DNA from: Levilactobacillus suantsaiihabitans
GTDB lineage: Bacteria; Bacillota; Bacilli; Lactobacillales; Lactobacillaceae
Direction of reading: 5' to 3'
NCBI RefSeq assembly: GCF_004745505.1
Contig: NZ_RKLX01000026.1
Coordinates: forward strand, 1-33,353
DNA length: 33,353 bases
Shown: one piece after another, positions 14,894 through 23,722 of the stretch
Position numbering within the stretch: the first letter of the stretch is position 1
Layout of the letters: every line of letters begins with the position of its first letter
The notes under the pieces: generated by a model
What the model was told of the DNA's origin: nothing
Seen by the model: the letters and a program-made list of their open reading frames with translations, nothing else
Database searches by the model: none
Position numbers and translations under genes: made by a program

Positions 14894-17800
14894 ATGGAAA
14901 GTAATTTTGAATTTCTTAATCAAGATCAAGACACGCAGGTCCTTTATGACACTTCAAAAGATATTGAAGATTTATATATTATGGGAAAATTCAGTAATGA
15001 ATTTGAATCTATTCGGAAAGTGATAGAGAATGTCGCAAGACAAGTACTTGATTTGAGTTACTTTTCGATAGGTAGCAGAAGTAGTTTTAATGATTGCTTG
15101 CGAAAAATTAAAGAGAATCAATTAGCTAATCAAGATATTATCAATAAATTTTATGACTTAAAGGAAACTGGCAATTTAGCTGCACATACCTTACATAAGT
15201 ATTCAAAAGAGGAAGCACTCGAGGGTTTGAGTAAAATGTATTACATATTGGTTTGGTTTATGAACCAATATATGGATGGCAATCAAGACCCAAATGGTTT
15301 TGTTGAGCCTCACCGTTCAACGCTATATCAGACTGCAGAACGTAAACTAATTTACGTACAAACTGCAAATAACAACGATGGACAGTGGCCAGCGTATGTC
15401 GGTTTAGAAAAGGTTGGGGATGCCTCGATAGATAGTTTCGAGATGGATAACCGGCCGAACAGCAATGACTTACGAAAAGTTGCAGATCATCGAATTAAAC
15501 AATATATGGGAACGGCTGGAGTCCCATATAAACTGCAATGGGCAGAGTTGGCCTATCGTATGAAGGATAAGACTTGGTTTCGGGATTATGATGTGCATGA
15601 TGTTCTTCAACGATCAGGTGTAAAAAAGGAAGAACGTGGTGAAGGACAAGAGTGGTTTAAAACGGATGTAGAGACTGCTAAGAAAGCAATTCAGGCTGTT
15701 AAAGAGGGAAAGAAATCTATTGATTCCCCAAGTGTGGATTCAAATAAGATCGAAATAGTTCTGCGTCCTGAACAAAAAGAAGCGATTAAAAAGACAAAAT
15801 TAGCATTTAAAAGTAATGATAAAATGCTTTGGAATGCCAAAATGAGATTTGGAAAGACTCTGTCAGCATTACAGCTGATAAAGGATCAGAGCTATCATCA
15901 CGTGTTAATTATGACTCATCGACCAATTGTTGATGCCGGGTGGTTTGATGATTTTAAGAAGATTGGGATGCCAGAGGCCGGGTATATCTATGGCTCGAAA
16001 AGAGAAGGAGAAGATTTTTCTGTTTTAAAACAAACTGATAAATCTTTTGTCTATTTTGCCAGTTTACAGGACTTACGCGGGTCAGAAATCGCTGGTGGTT
16101 CAGCGGGAGATAAGAATCGTGATCTGTTTGCGATGGATTGGGATTTAGTAATTGTGGATGAAGCTCATGAAGGAACGCAAACTGAATTGGCTAATCGAGT
16201 TACTGATTTGGTAGTAAAAAAGGGAAAAACAAAGTTACTTGAGCTGTCAGGGACACCCTTTAATATTCTTGATCAGTATGATGAAAACCAGGTTTACACA
16301 TGGGACTATGTCATGGAACAAGAAGCGAAGTATAGTTGGACGAAGGAACACCCAGACATACCCAATCCATACAATGGTCTGCCTACGGTGTCAATGTACA
16401 CTTTTGAAATGAACAGAAATGGCAACAATCAAAAGTTTACGGAAAATGGGAAAGGTTCTTTTAACTTTAGAGAATTTTTCAAAGTTGATGAACAAGGAAA
16501 ATTTGTTTACGAGAGTAAAGTTCGTCAGTTCTTGGATAACATCACTTCACCAGATAGCCGAACAAACTATCCTTTTGCAACTAGAGAATTTCGTAATAGA
16601 CTACGACATACGTTGTGGATCTTACCTGGTGTAAAAGAGGCTAATGCGCTAGAGAATTTAATGAAAAAACATCCAGTTTTCGGGATGGAATACAATATTG
16701 TAAATGTGGTGCGCGATGGCGATGATGAGGTAGCATCGGAAAATGATGTAGAGAAAGTAAAGGAAGCTATTGGGGAAGACGCTGGGGCTACTAAAACCAT
16801 TACTTTAACAGTTCGAAAAATGACTACAGGGGTTACTATCAAGCCTTGGACAGGAGTTATATTCTTGTCTAATACGAATAGTGCCATGCAATACCTTCAA
16901 GCCGCATTTCGAGCACAAACACCGTATTCATCTCCGACATTCGGGAAGAAGACAAACTGTTATATTTTTGACTTTGCACCAGATCGAGCGCTAACAGTTA
17001 TGGCAGAGTCTACACAATTGAATACTGGAGTTGGTAAGAGAACCAATGGTGCACAAAAGAATAAAATGCAGAAACTAATGAATTTCTTACCAATCATTGG
17101 TGAGACTGGTCAAGGAATGAAGCCCTTTAAAGTCGATACATTATTAGCCAAAATAAAAAAGGTGTATGCAGAAAAGGCAGTTCGATCAGGTTTTGATGAT
17201 AATTCTTTGTATAGCGATGAATTGTTGATGTTAAAGGATGTTGATCTCAAGGCATTTAATGATTTAAAGGCGATCATTGGTGTTACTAAGTCCGAAAAAA
17301 AGCCAGCTAAAGTAGATGTAAATAATCAGGGGTTGACTGATGAAGAGTATGAGCAAGCTATCCATGGTGAGAATAAGACTAAGCGCGATCGTACACCTGA
17401 AGAGCAGGCAGCAATGGACAAGATGAAAGAATTAAAAAAGCAACGTAAAACGATGATTTCCATCTTGCGGTCTATTTCAATTAGAATTCCAATGATGATT
17501 TATGGGATGAATGTGGAATTGGACAAAGATATTAATATTCATAAGTTTATCAGCCAAGTTGATGAAAAATCCTGGAAGGAATTTATGCCTAAAGGTGTTA
17601 CTAAGGAATTATTTCGGCAATTCAGTAAGTATTACGATCAGGATATTTTCATTGAGGCGGGAAAGATTATTCGTCAGCGAGTTAAGAAATTAGACGGTCT
17701 TGATCCGATTGAGAGAACGGAACAGTTAGCTGGTATTTTTGGTACATTTCGAAATCCTGATAAAGAAACGGTACTGACTCCATGGAGAGTCGTGAATATG

Positions 17801-19267
17801 CAGTTCGGAAAAACTTTTGGTGGTCTATCCTTTTATGATGATAGTTACAAGTATGAAACGGTCAACGGCAGTAGTGCTACCCATTGGATTGAGACATCAT
17901 ACACGCACAAAGTTTTTAGTCGTAACAGTCATATTCTCGAGATTAATGCTAAGACTGGATTGTATCCGTTATATGCAGCATTGTCGATATATTGGTCAGA
18001 ATATCAAAAGTTAAACAACAGTAATGCTGGAAAGTTTAGCTTTGAAGATGAATTATTGATTTGGCAGCGAATTCTGCATGAAAATATTTTTGTTATTGCT
18101 AAAACGCCGATGGCGGCAGCTATTGCTAAAAGGACGTTATCAGGATATCGAGATATGAATATGAATGTTGAATTCATTGATGATATTATTCAAAATGCAA
18201 AGGTAGATATCCAGGATGAGGCAAATAGGATAAGGAAGGTATTTAGCGGTATGAAATTTGATGTTATTATTGGAAATCCGCCTTACCAAGAGAGAGAGGA
18301 AAATACGAGTGATGGTGCAATATATAATTACTTTATGGACCTTTCCTATGAATTAGCTCCAATTGTAGTCTTGATTACACCAGCTCGGTTTCTATTCAAT
18401 GGTGGTAAAACACCCAAAGAATGGAACCAAAAAATGCTAAATGATCCACATCTAAAAGTGGTCAAGTTCTATAGTGATAGTAATGAAGTCTTTCCGAGAG
18501 CGGAAATAAAGGGAGGAGTTGCAATAACCTTGAGGGATAGCAACAAGGAATTTGGCAAAATAGGTCTATTTGTGCCATATCCTGAACTTAAAAGTATTGT
18601 AAACAAGGTTAAAATAACATCTAAAGAAAGCTTATCGAGTATAGGGTTTGGACAAAATAGCTTTAGATTTACGGGCACACTTTATGATGATTATCCAACC
18701 CTAATTGGGATTCAGAGTAAGGGGCACCAGTACGACTTGAAGTCTAATGTATTAGATAAGTTATCAATTGTTTTTCAAAATAAGCAATCTAGTGATGGGG
18801 ATGTAGAGATTATCGGTCTTGTAAATAAAGCACGTACAGTAAGGTATATAAAAGCGAAGTACATCAACAACAAGACGAATATGTCTTTCTATAAAGTTGT
18901 TTTACCAAAAGCTTTTGGTAAGGGCGAACTAGGTGAGAAGATCGCTCATCCATTTTTAGCGATACCAGGTGTTGGACTAACGGAAACGTTTATTAGTTTT
19001 GGTAAATTTAACACGAAATCGGAAGCTGAAAACTTACTTAAATACGTTAAGACGAAGTTTGCACGAGTGATGCTGGGAGTAAGTAAAACCACTCATGATA
19101 ATACGGTAGCAAAGTGGAATAAAGTACCACTTCAAAACTTTACTGTGAAGTCTGACATTGATTGGTCGTTACCTATTCCAAAAATTGATCAAAAATTGTA
19201 TAAAAAGTATGGATTAGATGACAACGAAATTGCCTTTATAGAATCGAAAGTGCAGGCGATGAATTAA
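14894..19267 (+). CDS. Restriction-modification fusion protein (helicase plus Eco57I-type adenine methylase)
   Basis: A single 1457-residue protein combining restriction and modification parts. About 15-130: helical DUF4145-like region often found at the N-terminus of HsdR-type enzymes. About 150-265: GIY-YIG/T5orf172-like nuclease candidate (IYVQT, AYVGLEKVG, DYDVHDVL, EWF at 253-255). About 290-700: SF2 helicase with Walker A RFGKT (K321), DEAH at 422-425, SGTP at 452-455 and motif VI near 'MQYLQAAFRAQTPY'. About 960-1180: adenine methylase with motif X (LTPWRVVNM, 961-969), an aberrant motif I (LEINAKTGLYPL, 1015-1026) and catalytic NPPY at 1128-1131. The rest is probably target recognition. 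AAGGGGAG precedes the ATG. The next gene starts at the base after its stop. It resembles type I/IIG/ISP-like enzymes, but the exact type is not assigned. The region is AT-richer than its neighbours, suggesting transfer. Confidence 0.82.
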   Translation: MESNFEFLNQDQDTQVLYDTSKDIEDLYIMGKFSNEFESIRKVIENVARQVLDLSYFSIGSRSSFNDCLRKIKENQLANQDIINKFYDLKETGNLAAHTLHKYSKEEALEGLSKMYYILVWFMNQYMDGNQDPNGFVEPHRSTLYQTAERKLIYVQTANNNDGQWPAYVGLEKVGDASIDSFEMDNRPNSNDLRKVADHRIKQYMGTAGVPYKLQWAELAYRMKDKTWFRDYDVHDVLQRSGVKKEERGEGQEWFKTDVETAKKAIQAVKEGKKSIDSPSVDSNKIEIVLRPEQKEAIKKTKLAFKSNDKMLWNAKMRFGKTLSALQLIKDQSYHHVLIMTHRPIVDAGWFDDFKKIGMPEAGYIYGSKREGEDFSVLKQTDKSFVYFASLQDLRGSEIAGGSAGDKNRDLFAMDWDLVIVDEAHEGTQTELANRVTDLVVKKGKTKLLELSGTPFNILDQYDENQVYTWDYVMEQEAKYSWTKEHPDIPNPYNGLPTVSMYTFEMNRNGNNQKFTENGKGSFNFREFFKVDEQGKFVYESKVRQFLDNITSPDSRTNYPFATREFRNRLRHTLWILPGVKEANALENLMKKHPVFGMEYNIVNVVRDGDDEVASENDVEKVKEAIGEDAGATKTITLTVRKMTTGVTIKPWTGVIFLSNTNSAMQYLQAAFRAQTPYSSPTFGKKTNCYIFDFAPDRALTVMAESTQLNTGVGKRTNGAQKNKMQKLMNFLPIIGETGQGMKPFKVDTLLAKIKKVYAEKAVRSGFDDNSLYSDELLMLKDVDLKAFNDLKAIIGVTKSEKKPAKVDVNNQGLTDEEYEQAIHGENKTKRDRTPEEQAAMDKMKELKKQRKTMISILRSISIRIPMMIYGMNVELDKDINIHKFISQVDEKSWKEFMPKGVTKELFRQFSKYYDQDIFIEAGKIIRQRVKKLDGLDPIERTEQLAGIFGTFRNPDKETVLTPWRVVNMQFGKTFGGLSFYDDSYKYETVNGSSATHWIETSYTHKVFSRNSHILEINAKTGLYPLYAALSIYWSEYQKLNNSNAGKFSFEDELLIWQRILHENIFVIAKTPMAAAIAKRTLSGYRDMNMNVEFIDDIIQNAKVDIQDEANRIRKVFSGMKFDVIIGNPPYQEREENTSDGAIYNYFMDLSYELAPIVVLITPARFLFNGGKTPKEWNQKMLNDPHLKVVKFYSDSNEVFPRAEIKGGVAITLRDSNKEFGKIGLFVPYPELKSIVNKVKITSKESLSSIGFGQNSFRFTGTLYDDYPTLIGIQSKGHQYDLKSNVLDKLSIVFQNKQSSDGDVEIIGLVNKARTVRYIKAKYINNKTNMSFYKVVLPKAFGKGELGEKIAHPFLAIPGVGLTETFISFGKFNTKSEAENLLKYVKTKFARVMLGVSKTTHDNTVAKWNKVPLQNFTVKSDIDWSLPIPKIDQKLYKKYGLDDNEIAFIESKVQAMN

Positions 19268-19981
19268 ATGCCTGAGAAGCTTATTAAGTCGTCAGACCGT
19301 GTGAAAGATCATGGGGAAGTCTTTACTCCTCAAAAAACGGTCGATTTTATGTTGGATCAACCAGAAGTGGAAGAGAAAATTAATGATCTGATGGCTACCT
19401 TTTTAGAACCATCTGCTGGTGAAGGCGCGTTTTTGGTGGAACTGCTAAAGAGAAAGATTAACGTGGCTGCTGGAAATAGCGCAACGATTTCTGAGTTTAA
19501 TGAAAATTCATTGGTGGCCTTATCAACATTGTATGGCATTGAGTACTTAGAAGATAATGTTGAGATGTTAGTGATGAATATGATTACTACGTTTGTAGAA
19601 AACTATTCACTGTTGACCGTAAAAAAATATGGTGTGCAACCGGATGATAAGGTTGAAAAGAGCGCTAAAGTTATCATTAATGCTAACATGGCACAAGGGG
19701 ATACTTTGAAACGAGAAAACTCGGAAGGGAAACCCATTATCTTTAGCGAATGGAAAATGATTCCGGGAAAAATTAATAAGGTGCAACGCTCCGAGTATAC
19801 TTTCGAATCGATTGTTGACGGTGGGACTGCAAATGATACGGTAGTAGGCTATCAAAAAGGACGTTCAGAGCAATTATCATTATTTGACCTTGATGATAGG
19901 GGCTCACACGAAGAAGTGAAAACACCTAAAAGCTATTCTGTGGTTAAATGGATTGATATTTATCGACAGCAAGTGGAGTAA
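19268..19981 (+). CDS. Small methylase-like subunit lacking the catalytic motif
   Basis: A 237-residue protein whose N-terminal 150 residues match the first half of N6-adenine methylases: motif X (HGEVFTPQKTVDFML, about 15-29), a canonical SAM motif I (FLEPSAGEGAFLVELL, 45-60), motif II-like acidic residues (YGIEYLEDNVEML) and motif III-like 'NMAQGDTL'. No NPPY/DPPF motif IV is present anywhere, and the C-terminus (LSLFDLDDRG...VVKWIDIYRQQ) is not a target-recognition domain. The ATG follows the upstream stop directly (TAAATG) with only a weak binding site, so translation is probably coupled. It may lend SAM-binding function to, or regulate, the large protein, whose own motif I is aberrant. 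Confidence 0.7.
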   Translation: MPEKLIKSSDRVKDHGEVFTPQKTVDFMLDQPEVEEKINDLMATFLEPSAGEGAFLVELLKRKINVAAGNSATISEFNENSLVALSTLYGIEYLEDNVEMLVMNMITTFVENYSLLTVKKYGVQPDDKVEKSAKVIINANMAQGDTLKRENSEGKPIIFSEWKMIPGKINKVQRSEYTFESIVDGGTANDTVVGYQKGRSEQLSLFDLDDRGSHEEVKTPKSYSVVKWIDIYRQQVE

Positions 19982-20041
19982 CTTCCAGATAAACTGTTAG
20001 GACAGACTTAGTTACAGTAAGTACGGAATTTACAGGAAGCG

Positions 20042-20087
20042 AATAGCAGTACACCCTGACGTTGGTTAGAGTGTGCTGCTATTTTAG
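20042..20087 (+). terminator. Terminator of the restriction-modification operon
   Basis: A 13-bp stem (AATAGCAGTACAC with GTGTGCTGCTATT, one U-G wobble) over a 16-base loop, followed by a short T-rich tail. It marks the probable right edge of the AT-rich island. Confidence 0.8.
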
Positions 20088-20137
20088 TTTCGATGGTAAG
20101 AATTTATATGGCGAATATATTATTTTTTTAGTTCAAC

Positions 20138-20698
20138 TCATTTACCACCATAGAAATTAATCACGGTCATGTGCTTGGCCGATTTGTAAATAGGGTGTTT
20201 GTATTTTTTCTTAGTCAATAGCGTGACGCGACCGGTGTCTTCACTGACAACGGGCACGTAGGCCAAGGCTTTTTGATGGCCGTACTTAACGGGTCGAACC
20301 TGGCCATAGCTGATCTGTGACGCTAGTGGATCCCAGTGTTGTTTCCAATTAAGCGCAAAGGAGTACCAATGGTAGCGGGATTTTCGTAAATTGACATTGG
20401 GCAGGTTTCTTTTATAAGCAGTTTTCCAGGATTTTGCGTACTTTAGGGTCCGCTTACCGGCTGTGGTTGCGACCGTAAAGGACTTTTTGTTGATGACCAG
20501 TTTGCTGGGGTGTTTATCGTAAGAAGATTGATAGCCATACCAGGTGCCACGCAAGGCTTTAGGCGCTGTTTGGATTGATTTGTCGGAATTACCAAATGTC
20601 CAAACGACCTTCGCGTCAGCGGAAGTATTGGCCAAGCCAATGAATCCAATGACAGCAAAGAACGCCATTAAGCCCGTTTTCATACGCCAATGTTTCAT
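20138..20698 (-). CDS. Secreted protein with 'PKALRGTW' motif
   Basis: A 186-residue exported protein. The signal peptide is at about 1-29 (MKHWRMKTGLMAFFAVIGFIG...SADA). The mature part begins 'WTFGNSDKSIQTAPKALRGTWYGYQ', sharing the PK(A/V)LRG(T/N)W motif with the products at 13389-13796 and 30857-31336. It is basic and rich in Lys, Tyr, Trp and Ser, without a wall anchor or catalytic motif. GGGGGAC precedes the ATG. It is monocistronic, and the following gap to 21055 holds its promoter region and that of the divergent AraC gene. Function unknown. Confidence 0.75.
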   Translation of the reverse strand: MKHWRMKTGLMAFFAVIGFIGLANTSADAKVVWTFGNSDKSIQTAPKALRGTWYGYQSSYDKHPSKLVINKKSFTVATTAGKRTLKYAKSWKTAYKRNLPNVNLRKSRYHWYSFALNWKQHWDPLASQISYGQVRPVKYGHQKALAYVPVVSEDTGRVTLLTKKKYKHPIYKSAKHMTVINFYGGK

Positions 20699-20961
20699 GA
20701 GTGAGTCCCCCTTTTTGTAGTTTTAGTATACTGAAACTGTTTGGGGGGCTCAAATGCAGATGGCAAGGAAGTCTGCAATGGCTGTTATCGCGACTAGCCA
20801 GCGACATTGGTGGTTTAGGCCGCTTAATAAATGATCCCCTTAGTGAATTGCAGGTGTGTCTGATCCAGGAGATGCAGTGTACCAAAGACGCGGGACGGCT
20901 TGGTGACTTCCAGCCCGGTACCGTTATTTTCAACCAGTTGGCGCAATTTTTAATGAGCAGG

Positions 20962-20993
20962 TTAGTTGCTTTAAACAACTAATTCGTTATAAT
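20962..20993 (+). promoter_or_regulatory. Promoter of the AraC-type gene with overlapping inverted repeat
   Basis: TTGCTT (20966-20971), a 16-base spacer, TATAAT (20988-20993). An inverted repeat TTAGTTG..CAACTAA (20962-20982, 7-base centre) covers the -35, a possible operator. Downstream, CCGCTTTCACA (21011-21021) is the reverse complement of an 11-mer found before the symporter gene (22076-22086). Nothing else is seen in the 355-base gap. Confidence 0.6.
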
Positions 20994-21055
20994 AATAGCT
21001 GGATAGTAAACCGCTTTCACACTGTGTTGAGCGGACACGTCAGGAGGGACCAGGA

Positions 21056-21961
21056 ATGAAGCCGTTTGTACCGATTCCGGTCGTAGACTCGAGCCTCTAC
21101 CTATTCGGCGGACATCAGCGGACTGTGCCAGGTGGGTGGCAGTTCTTTGAGCAGAAACACCAAGCGTTTGAGTTGATGTGTGTCGTTGAGGGGCGACAGA
21201 CCACGGAAATCAAGGGGAATGGTGCCTTTGATTATGGTGCGGGAGAAGTCATGATCATCTCGCCAGGGACCTTGCACACCAACAAAAATACCAGTGAAAC
21301 CGCCAGTATGACCTATATCTGCTTTCACTTCAGCATTGAAAGTCTTGAGCTTAAATCGGAATTGCTCAGTAGTCTCGTCAATGCCGTGATTCCTGCCAAT
21401 CATCCCGTCGCCCAGGCGGCCATGACGGCGGCGACAACCATCGTTGCGGCCAGTGCTGACCGGTCCTTAACCAAGGAGCAGGCCAATTTGCGCATCCAGA
21501 TTGCCGTACTCACCTTTTTTTACGCGATTTCCACCAATCTGCAGGCCTTTACGCAGCGCAAGACCGGCCATTATAGCGAAAGTGAGGCTAAGACGAGTCG
21601 CCAAATGGCCTCGCTGATCAAGCAGTACATTTTGAAAAAAGAAATTCCGGCCTTTTCTTTCGCCACAATTTGCCAGCAAGTCGGGGTTAGTAGCGGCTAC
21701 GGGCACCGAATCTTCAAGAAGGTTTACGGGGTGACCCCGCTTCACTACATCGAGAGTCAAAAGTATAACAAGGCCAAACGGCTATTGGGGTCACCGGAGT
21801 ATTCGATTGAAGACATTGCCTATCTCATGGGGGCCAGCAGCGTTTCCAATTTTAGCAAGCAATTTAAGAAATGGTCGGGCATCACGCCGAGTCGTTATCA
21901 GCGGCAGTTGAAACAAAAGCGGCGGGTGCGCACCGTTAAAGAAAGTGGCTATTTTGAATAG
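21056..21961 (+). CDS. AraC family transcriptional regulator of the xyloside genes
   Basis: A 301-residue regulator. The N-terminal cupin-like sensing domain (about 10-120) contains 'YGAGEVMIISPGTLHTNKNT'. The C-terminal AraC DNA-binding domain (about 197-288) holds two helix-turn-helix units: 'FSFATICQQVGVSSGYGHRIFKKVYGVTPLHYI' and 'YSIEDIAYLMGASSVSNFSKQFKKWSGITPSRYQ'. An AGGAGGGACC site precedes the ATG. It lies directly upstream of a pentoside symporter and a beta-xylosidase on the same strand, so it probably activates them in response to xylose, xylobiose or a similar pentoside. The ligand is inferred from context only. Confidence 0.9.
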   Translation: MKPFVPIPVVDSSLYLFGGHQRTVPGGWQFFEQKHQAFELMCVVEGRQTTEIKGNGAFDYGAGEVMIISPGTLHTNKNTSETASMTYICFHFSIESLELKSELLSSLVNAVIPANHPVAQAAMTAATTIVAASADRSLTKEQANLRIQIAVLTFFYAISTNLQAFTQRKTGHYSESEAKTSRQMASLIKQYILKKEIPAFSFATICQQVGVSSGYGHRIFKKVYGVTPLHYIESQKYNKAKRLLGSPEYSIEDIAYLMGASSVSNFSKQFKKWSGITPSRYQRQLKQKRRVRTVKESGYFE

Positions 21962-21985
21962 TTTTGGTCACAAAAAGATAAATTC

Positions 21986-22020
21986 CCCCGTCAAACGTTG
22001 ATTTGGCGGGGATTTGTTTT
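21986..22020 (+). terminator. Terminator of the AraC-type gene
   Basis: CCCCGTCAAA pairs with TTTGGCGGGG (one wobble) over CGTTGA, followed by ATTTGTTTT. Confidence 0.75.
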
Positions 22021-22021
22021 A

Positions 22022-22035
22022 CCTGACAGGTCAGG
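22022..22035. promoter_or_regulatory. Perfect inverted repeat upstream of the symporter
   Basis: CCTGAC-AG-GTCAGG, a 14-bp palindrome of operator size, about 180 bases before the symporter start codon. Confidence 0.4.
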
Positions 22036-22077
22036 ATTTAACTAAAACCGGTCATGAAAGAAGATAGCGCACTTTTG

Positions 22078-22091
22078 TGAAAGCGGATACA
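22078..22091 (+). promoter_or_regulatory. Catabolite-responsive element (cre) upstream of the symporter
   Basis: TGAAAGCGGATACA fits the CcpA consensus TGWNANCGNTNWCA at all but one position, so glucose repression of the xyloside genes is likely. The leader further downstream contains a perfect hairpin TTGGTAG/CTACCAA (22161-22180) with no T run. Confidence 0.6.
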
Positions 22092-22215
22092 ATTCAAGCT
22101 GTAAGTTAGCTAACGGAGAAATGAAGTGAGGCGTCGGCCAACGACTCACTGGACAACTTGTTGGTAGTCTCGGCTACCAAATACCTATTTTCCAATCTGA
22201 AAGGGGTTCTCGCAC

Positions 22216-23694
22216 ATGGCCTCCAATACACAGGCTAATGCCACAGCGACTCAGACGACCGACGAATTCGCCAAGCTTTCTTGGCGTGAACGAATCAGTT
22301 ATGGCGCTGGTGATCTCGCGCAAAACTTAATCTTTGGTACGGTTGGCTCCATGCTACTTTTTTACTTGACGACAGTTTATGGTATTTCGGCCGCAGTCGG
22401 CGCAACCATTTTCCTGGTGGTCCGCTGGGTCAACGTTTTCTGGGATCCGTGGGTCGGCGCCTTTGTCGACAAGCACAACTTTAAGAAGGGCAAGTATCGT
22501 CCGTACTTGATCTACGGCGGGATTCCGCTGACTATCATGGCAGCGCTGCTCTTCTTGCCCATCGAGGCTGTCCGCGGTAATGTCTTCTACGCCTTTATTG
22601 CCTACCTGGCCACCGCGTTGATCTATTCATTCGTGAACATCCCCTATGGCGCGTTGAACGCCTCCTTAACGCGGGACAATGACGAAATTTCAACGTTGAC
22701 GACCGTCCGGATGACGGAAGCCAACATTGGTAACTTGCTGGTTTACACATTCTTGCCATTATTTGTTCAAATGGCTTCACCCAATCCTCAATCCAAGGAC
22801 ATTGGCTTCTTCGGCATTCACATGAACTTAGGTGACTATACCTCACCGAAGGCCGGTGGCGCGTACTTCATGGTGATGGCCATCTACATGATCATCGGTT
22901 TCATCATGTTAATGGCTACTTACTTCGGTATCAAGGAACGCGTTTTACCGACGCAAAAGGAATCCGATGCCGTGAAGTATGCTGATCTTTGGTTGGAATT
23001 CAAGCAAAATAAGCCACTGCAGATTTTAGGCCTGTTCTTCTTGATTGCCTTCACCTTCATGTTCTTCGGCAACACGGTTTGGCCATTTTACATGCAGTAC
23101 AGCATCGGTCACTCCGAATGGATGGCTTCAATCAACTTGATTGGCTCGATTCCTGGGATTTTCTTAGTCTTCTTGTGGCCAATCGTTCGGAAAAAGATCG
23201 GTAAACGCCAATTCTTCTACGCCTTTTTGACACTGTTTATCATTGGGACGTTGATTCTGTGGGTTTGGTCGTTCCCAGCCTTCAAGAACAGCGTGGCCCT
23301 CGGGTACACCGGTCGCTTCCTGATGCAGTGGGGGATTACCGCCGCTACCGGTTACATGTGGTCGCTAGTTCCAGAAGTCGTTTCCTACGGCGAATACACG
23401 TCCAAAAAGCGGGTGGCAGGGATCATCAACGCCATCATGGGCTTGTTCTTCAAGATTGGATTGGCGCTAGGCGGAATTATCCCGGGTTACATCAACGCCT
23501 TCTTCAAATTTGATGGCACCAAGGCAACGCAAAGTGCTGGCGCCTTGATGGGAATTCAATGGTCGATGATCTGGCTACCAATTATTTTGGCGATCGTTGC
23601 GATGTTTATCATGAGTCGCTACACGTTGACCGATGACGAAGTAAACCGGATGAACGAGGAGTTAACAGCAGCTCGTAAAGCCGGCATGGACTAA
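22216..23694 (+). CDS. GPH-family pentoside (xyloside):cation symporter
   Basis: A 492-residue inner membrane transporter of the glycoside-pentoside-hexuronide:cation symporter family, with 12 predicted membrane segments. Family features: 'WRERISYGAGDLAQNLIFGTVGSMLLFYLT' in helix I and 'VNVFWDPWVGAFVDKHNFKKGKYRPYLIYGGIPL', the conserved cytoplasmic loop with the D-P/R-P-Y motif; then the 'SLVPEVVSYGEY' segment before the last helices. GAAAGGGG precedes the ATG. The beta-xylosidase gene starts 28 bases after its stop, so both share one transcript. It most likely imports xylobiose or other short xylo-oligosaccharides; arabinosides are possible. Confidence 0.92.
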   Translation: MASNTQANATATQTTDEFAKLSWRERISYGAGDLAQNLIFGTVGSMLLFYLTTVYGISAAVGATIFLVVRWVNVFWDPWVGAFVDKHNFKKGKYRPYLIYGGIPLTIMAALLFLPIEAVRGNVFYAFIAYLATALIYSFVNIPYGALNASLTRDNDEISTLTTVRMTEANIGNLLVYTFLPLFVQMASPNPQSKDIGFFGIHMNLGDYTSPKAGGAYFMVMAIYMIIGFIMLMATYFGIKERVLPTQKESDAVKYADLWLEFKQNKPLQILGLFFLIAFTFMFFGNTVWPFYMQYSIGHSEWMASINLIGSIPGIFLVFLWPIVRKKIGKRQFFYAFLTLFIIGTLILWVWSFPAFKNSVALGYTGRFLMQWGITAATGYMWSLVPEVVSYGEYTSKKRVAGIINAIMGLFFKIGLALGGIIPGYINAFFKFDGTKATQSAGALMGIQWSMIWLPIILAIVAMFIMSRYTLTDDEVNRMNEELTAARKAGMD

Positions 23695-23722
23695 AGTAAT
23701 TGAGATGAAAGGAAGATTTCTG

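Noticed and set aside
19268-19981. Simple split of one methylase gene by frameshift
   Set aside because: The large protein already contains motif X and an altered motif I before NPPY, so the small gene duplicates rather than completes the order. It also lies downstream, not upstream.
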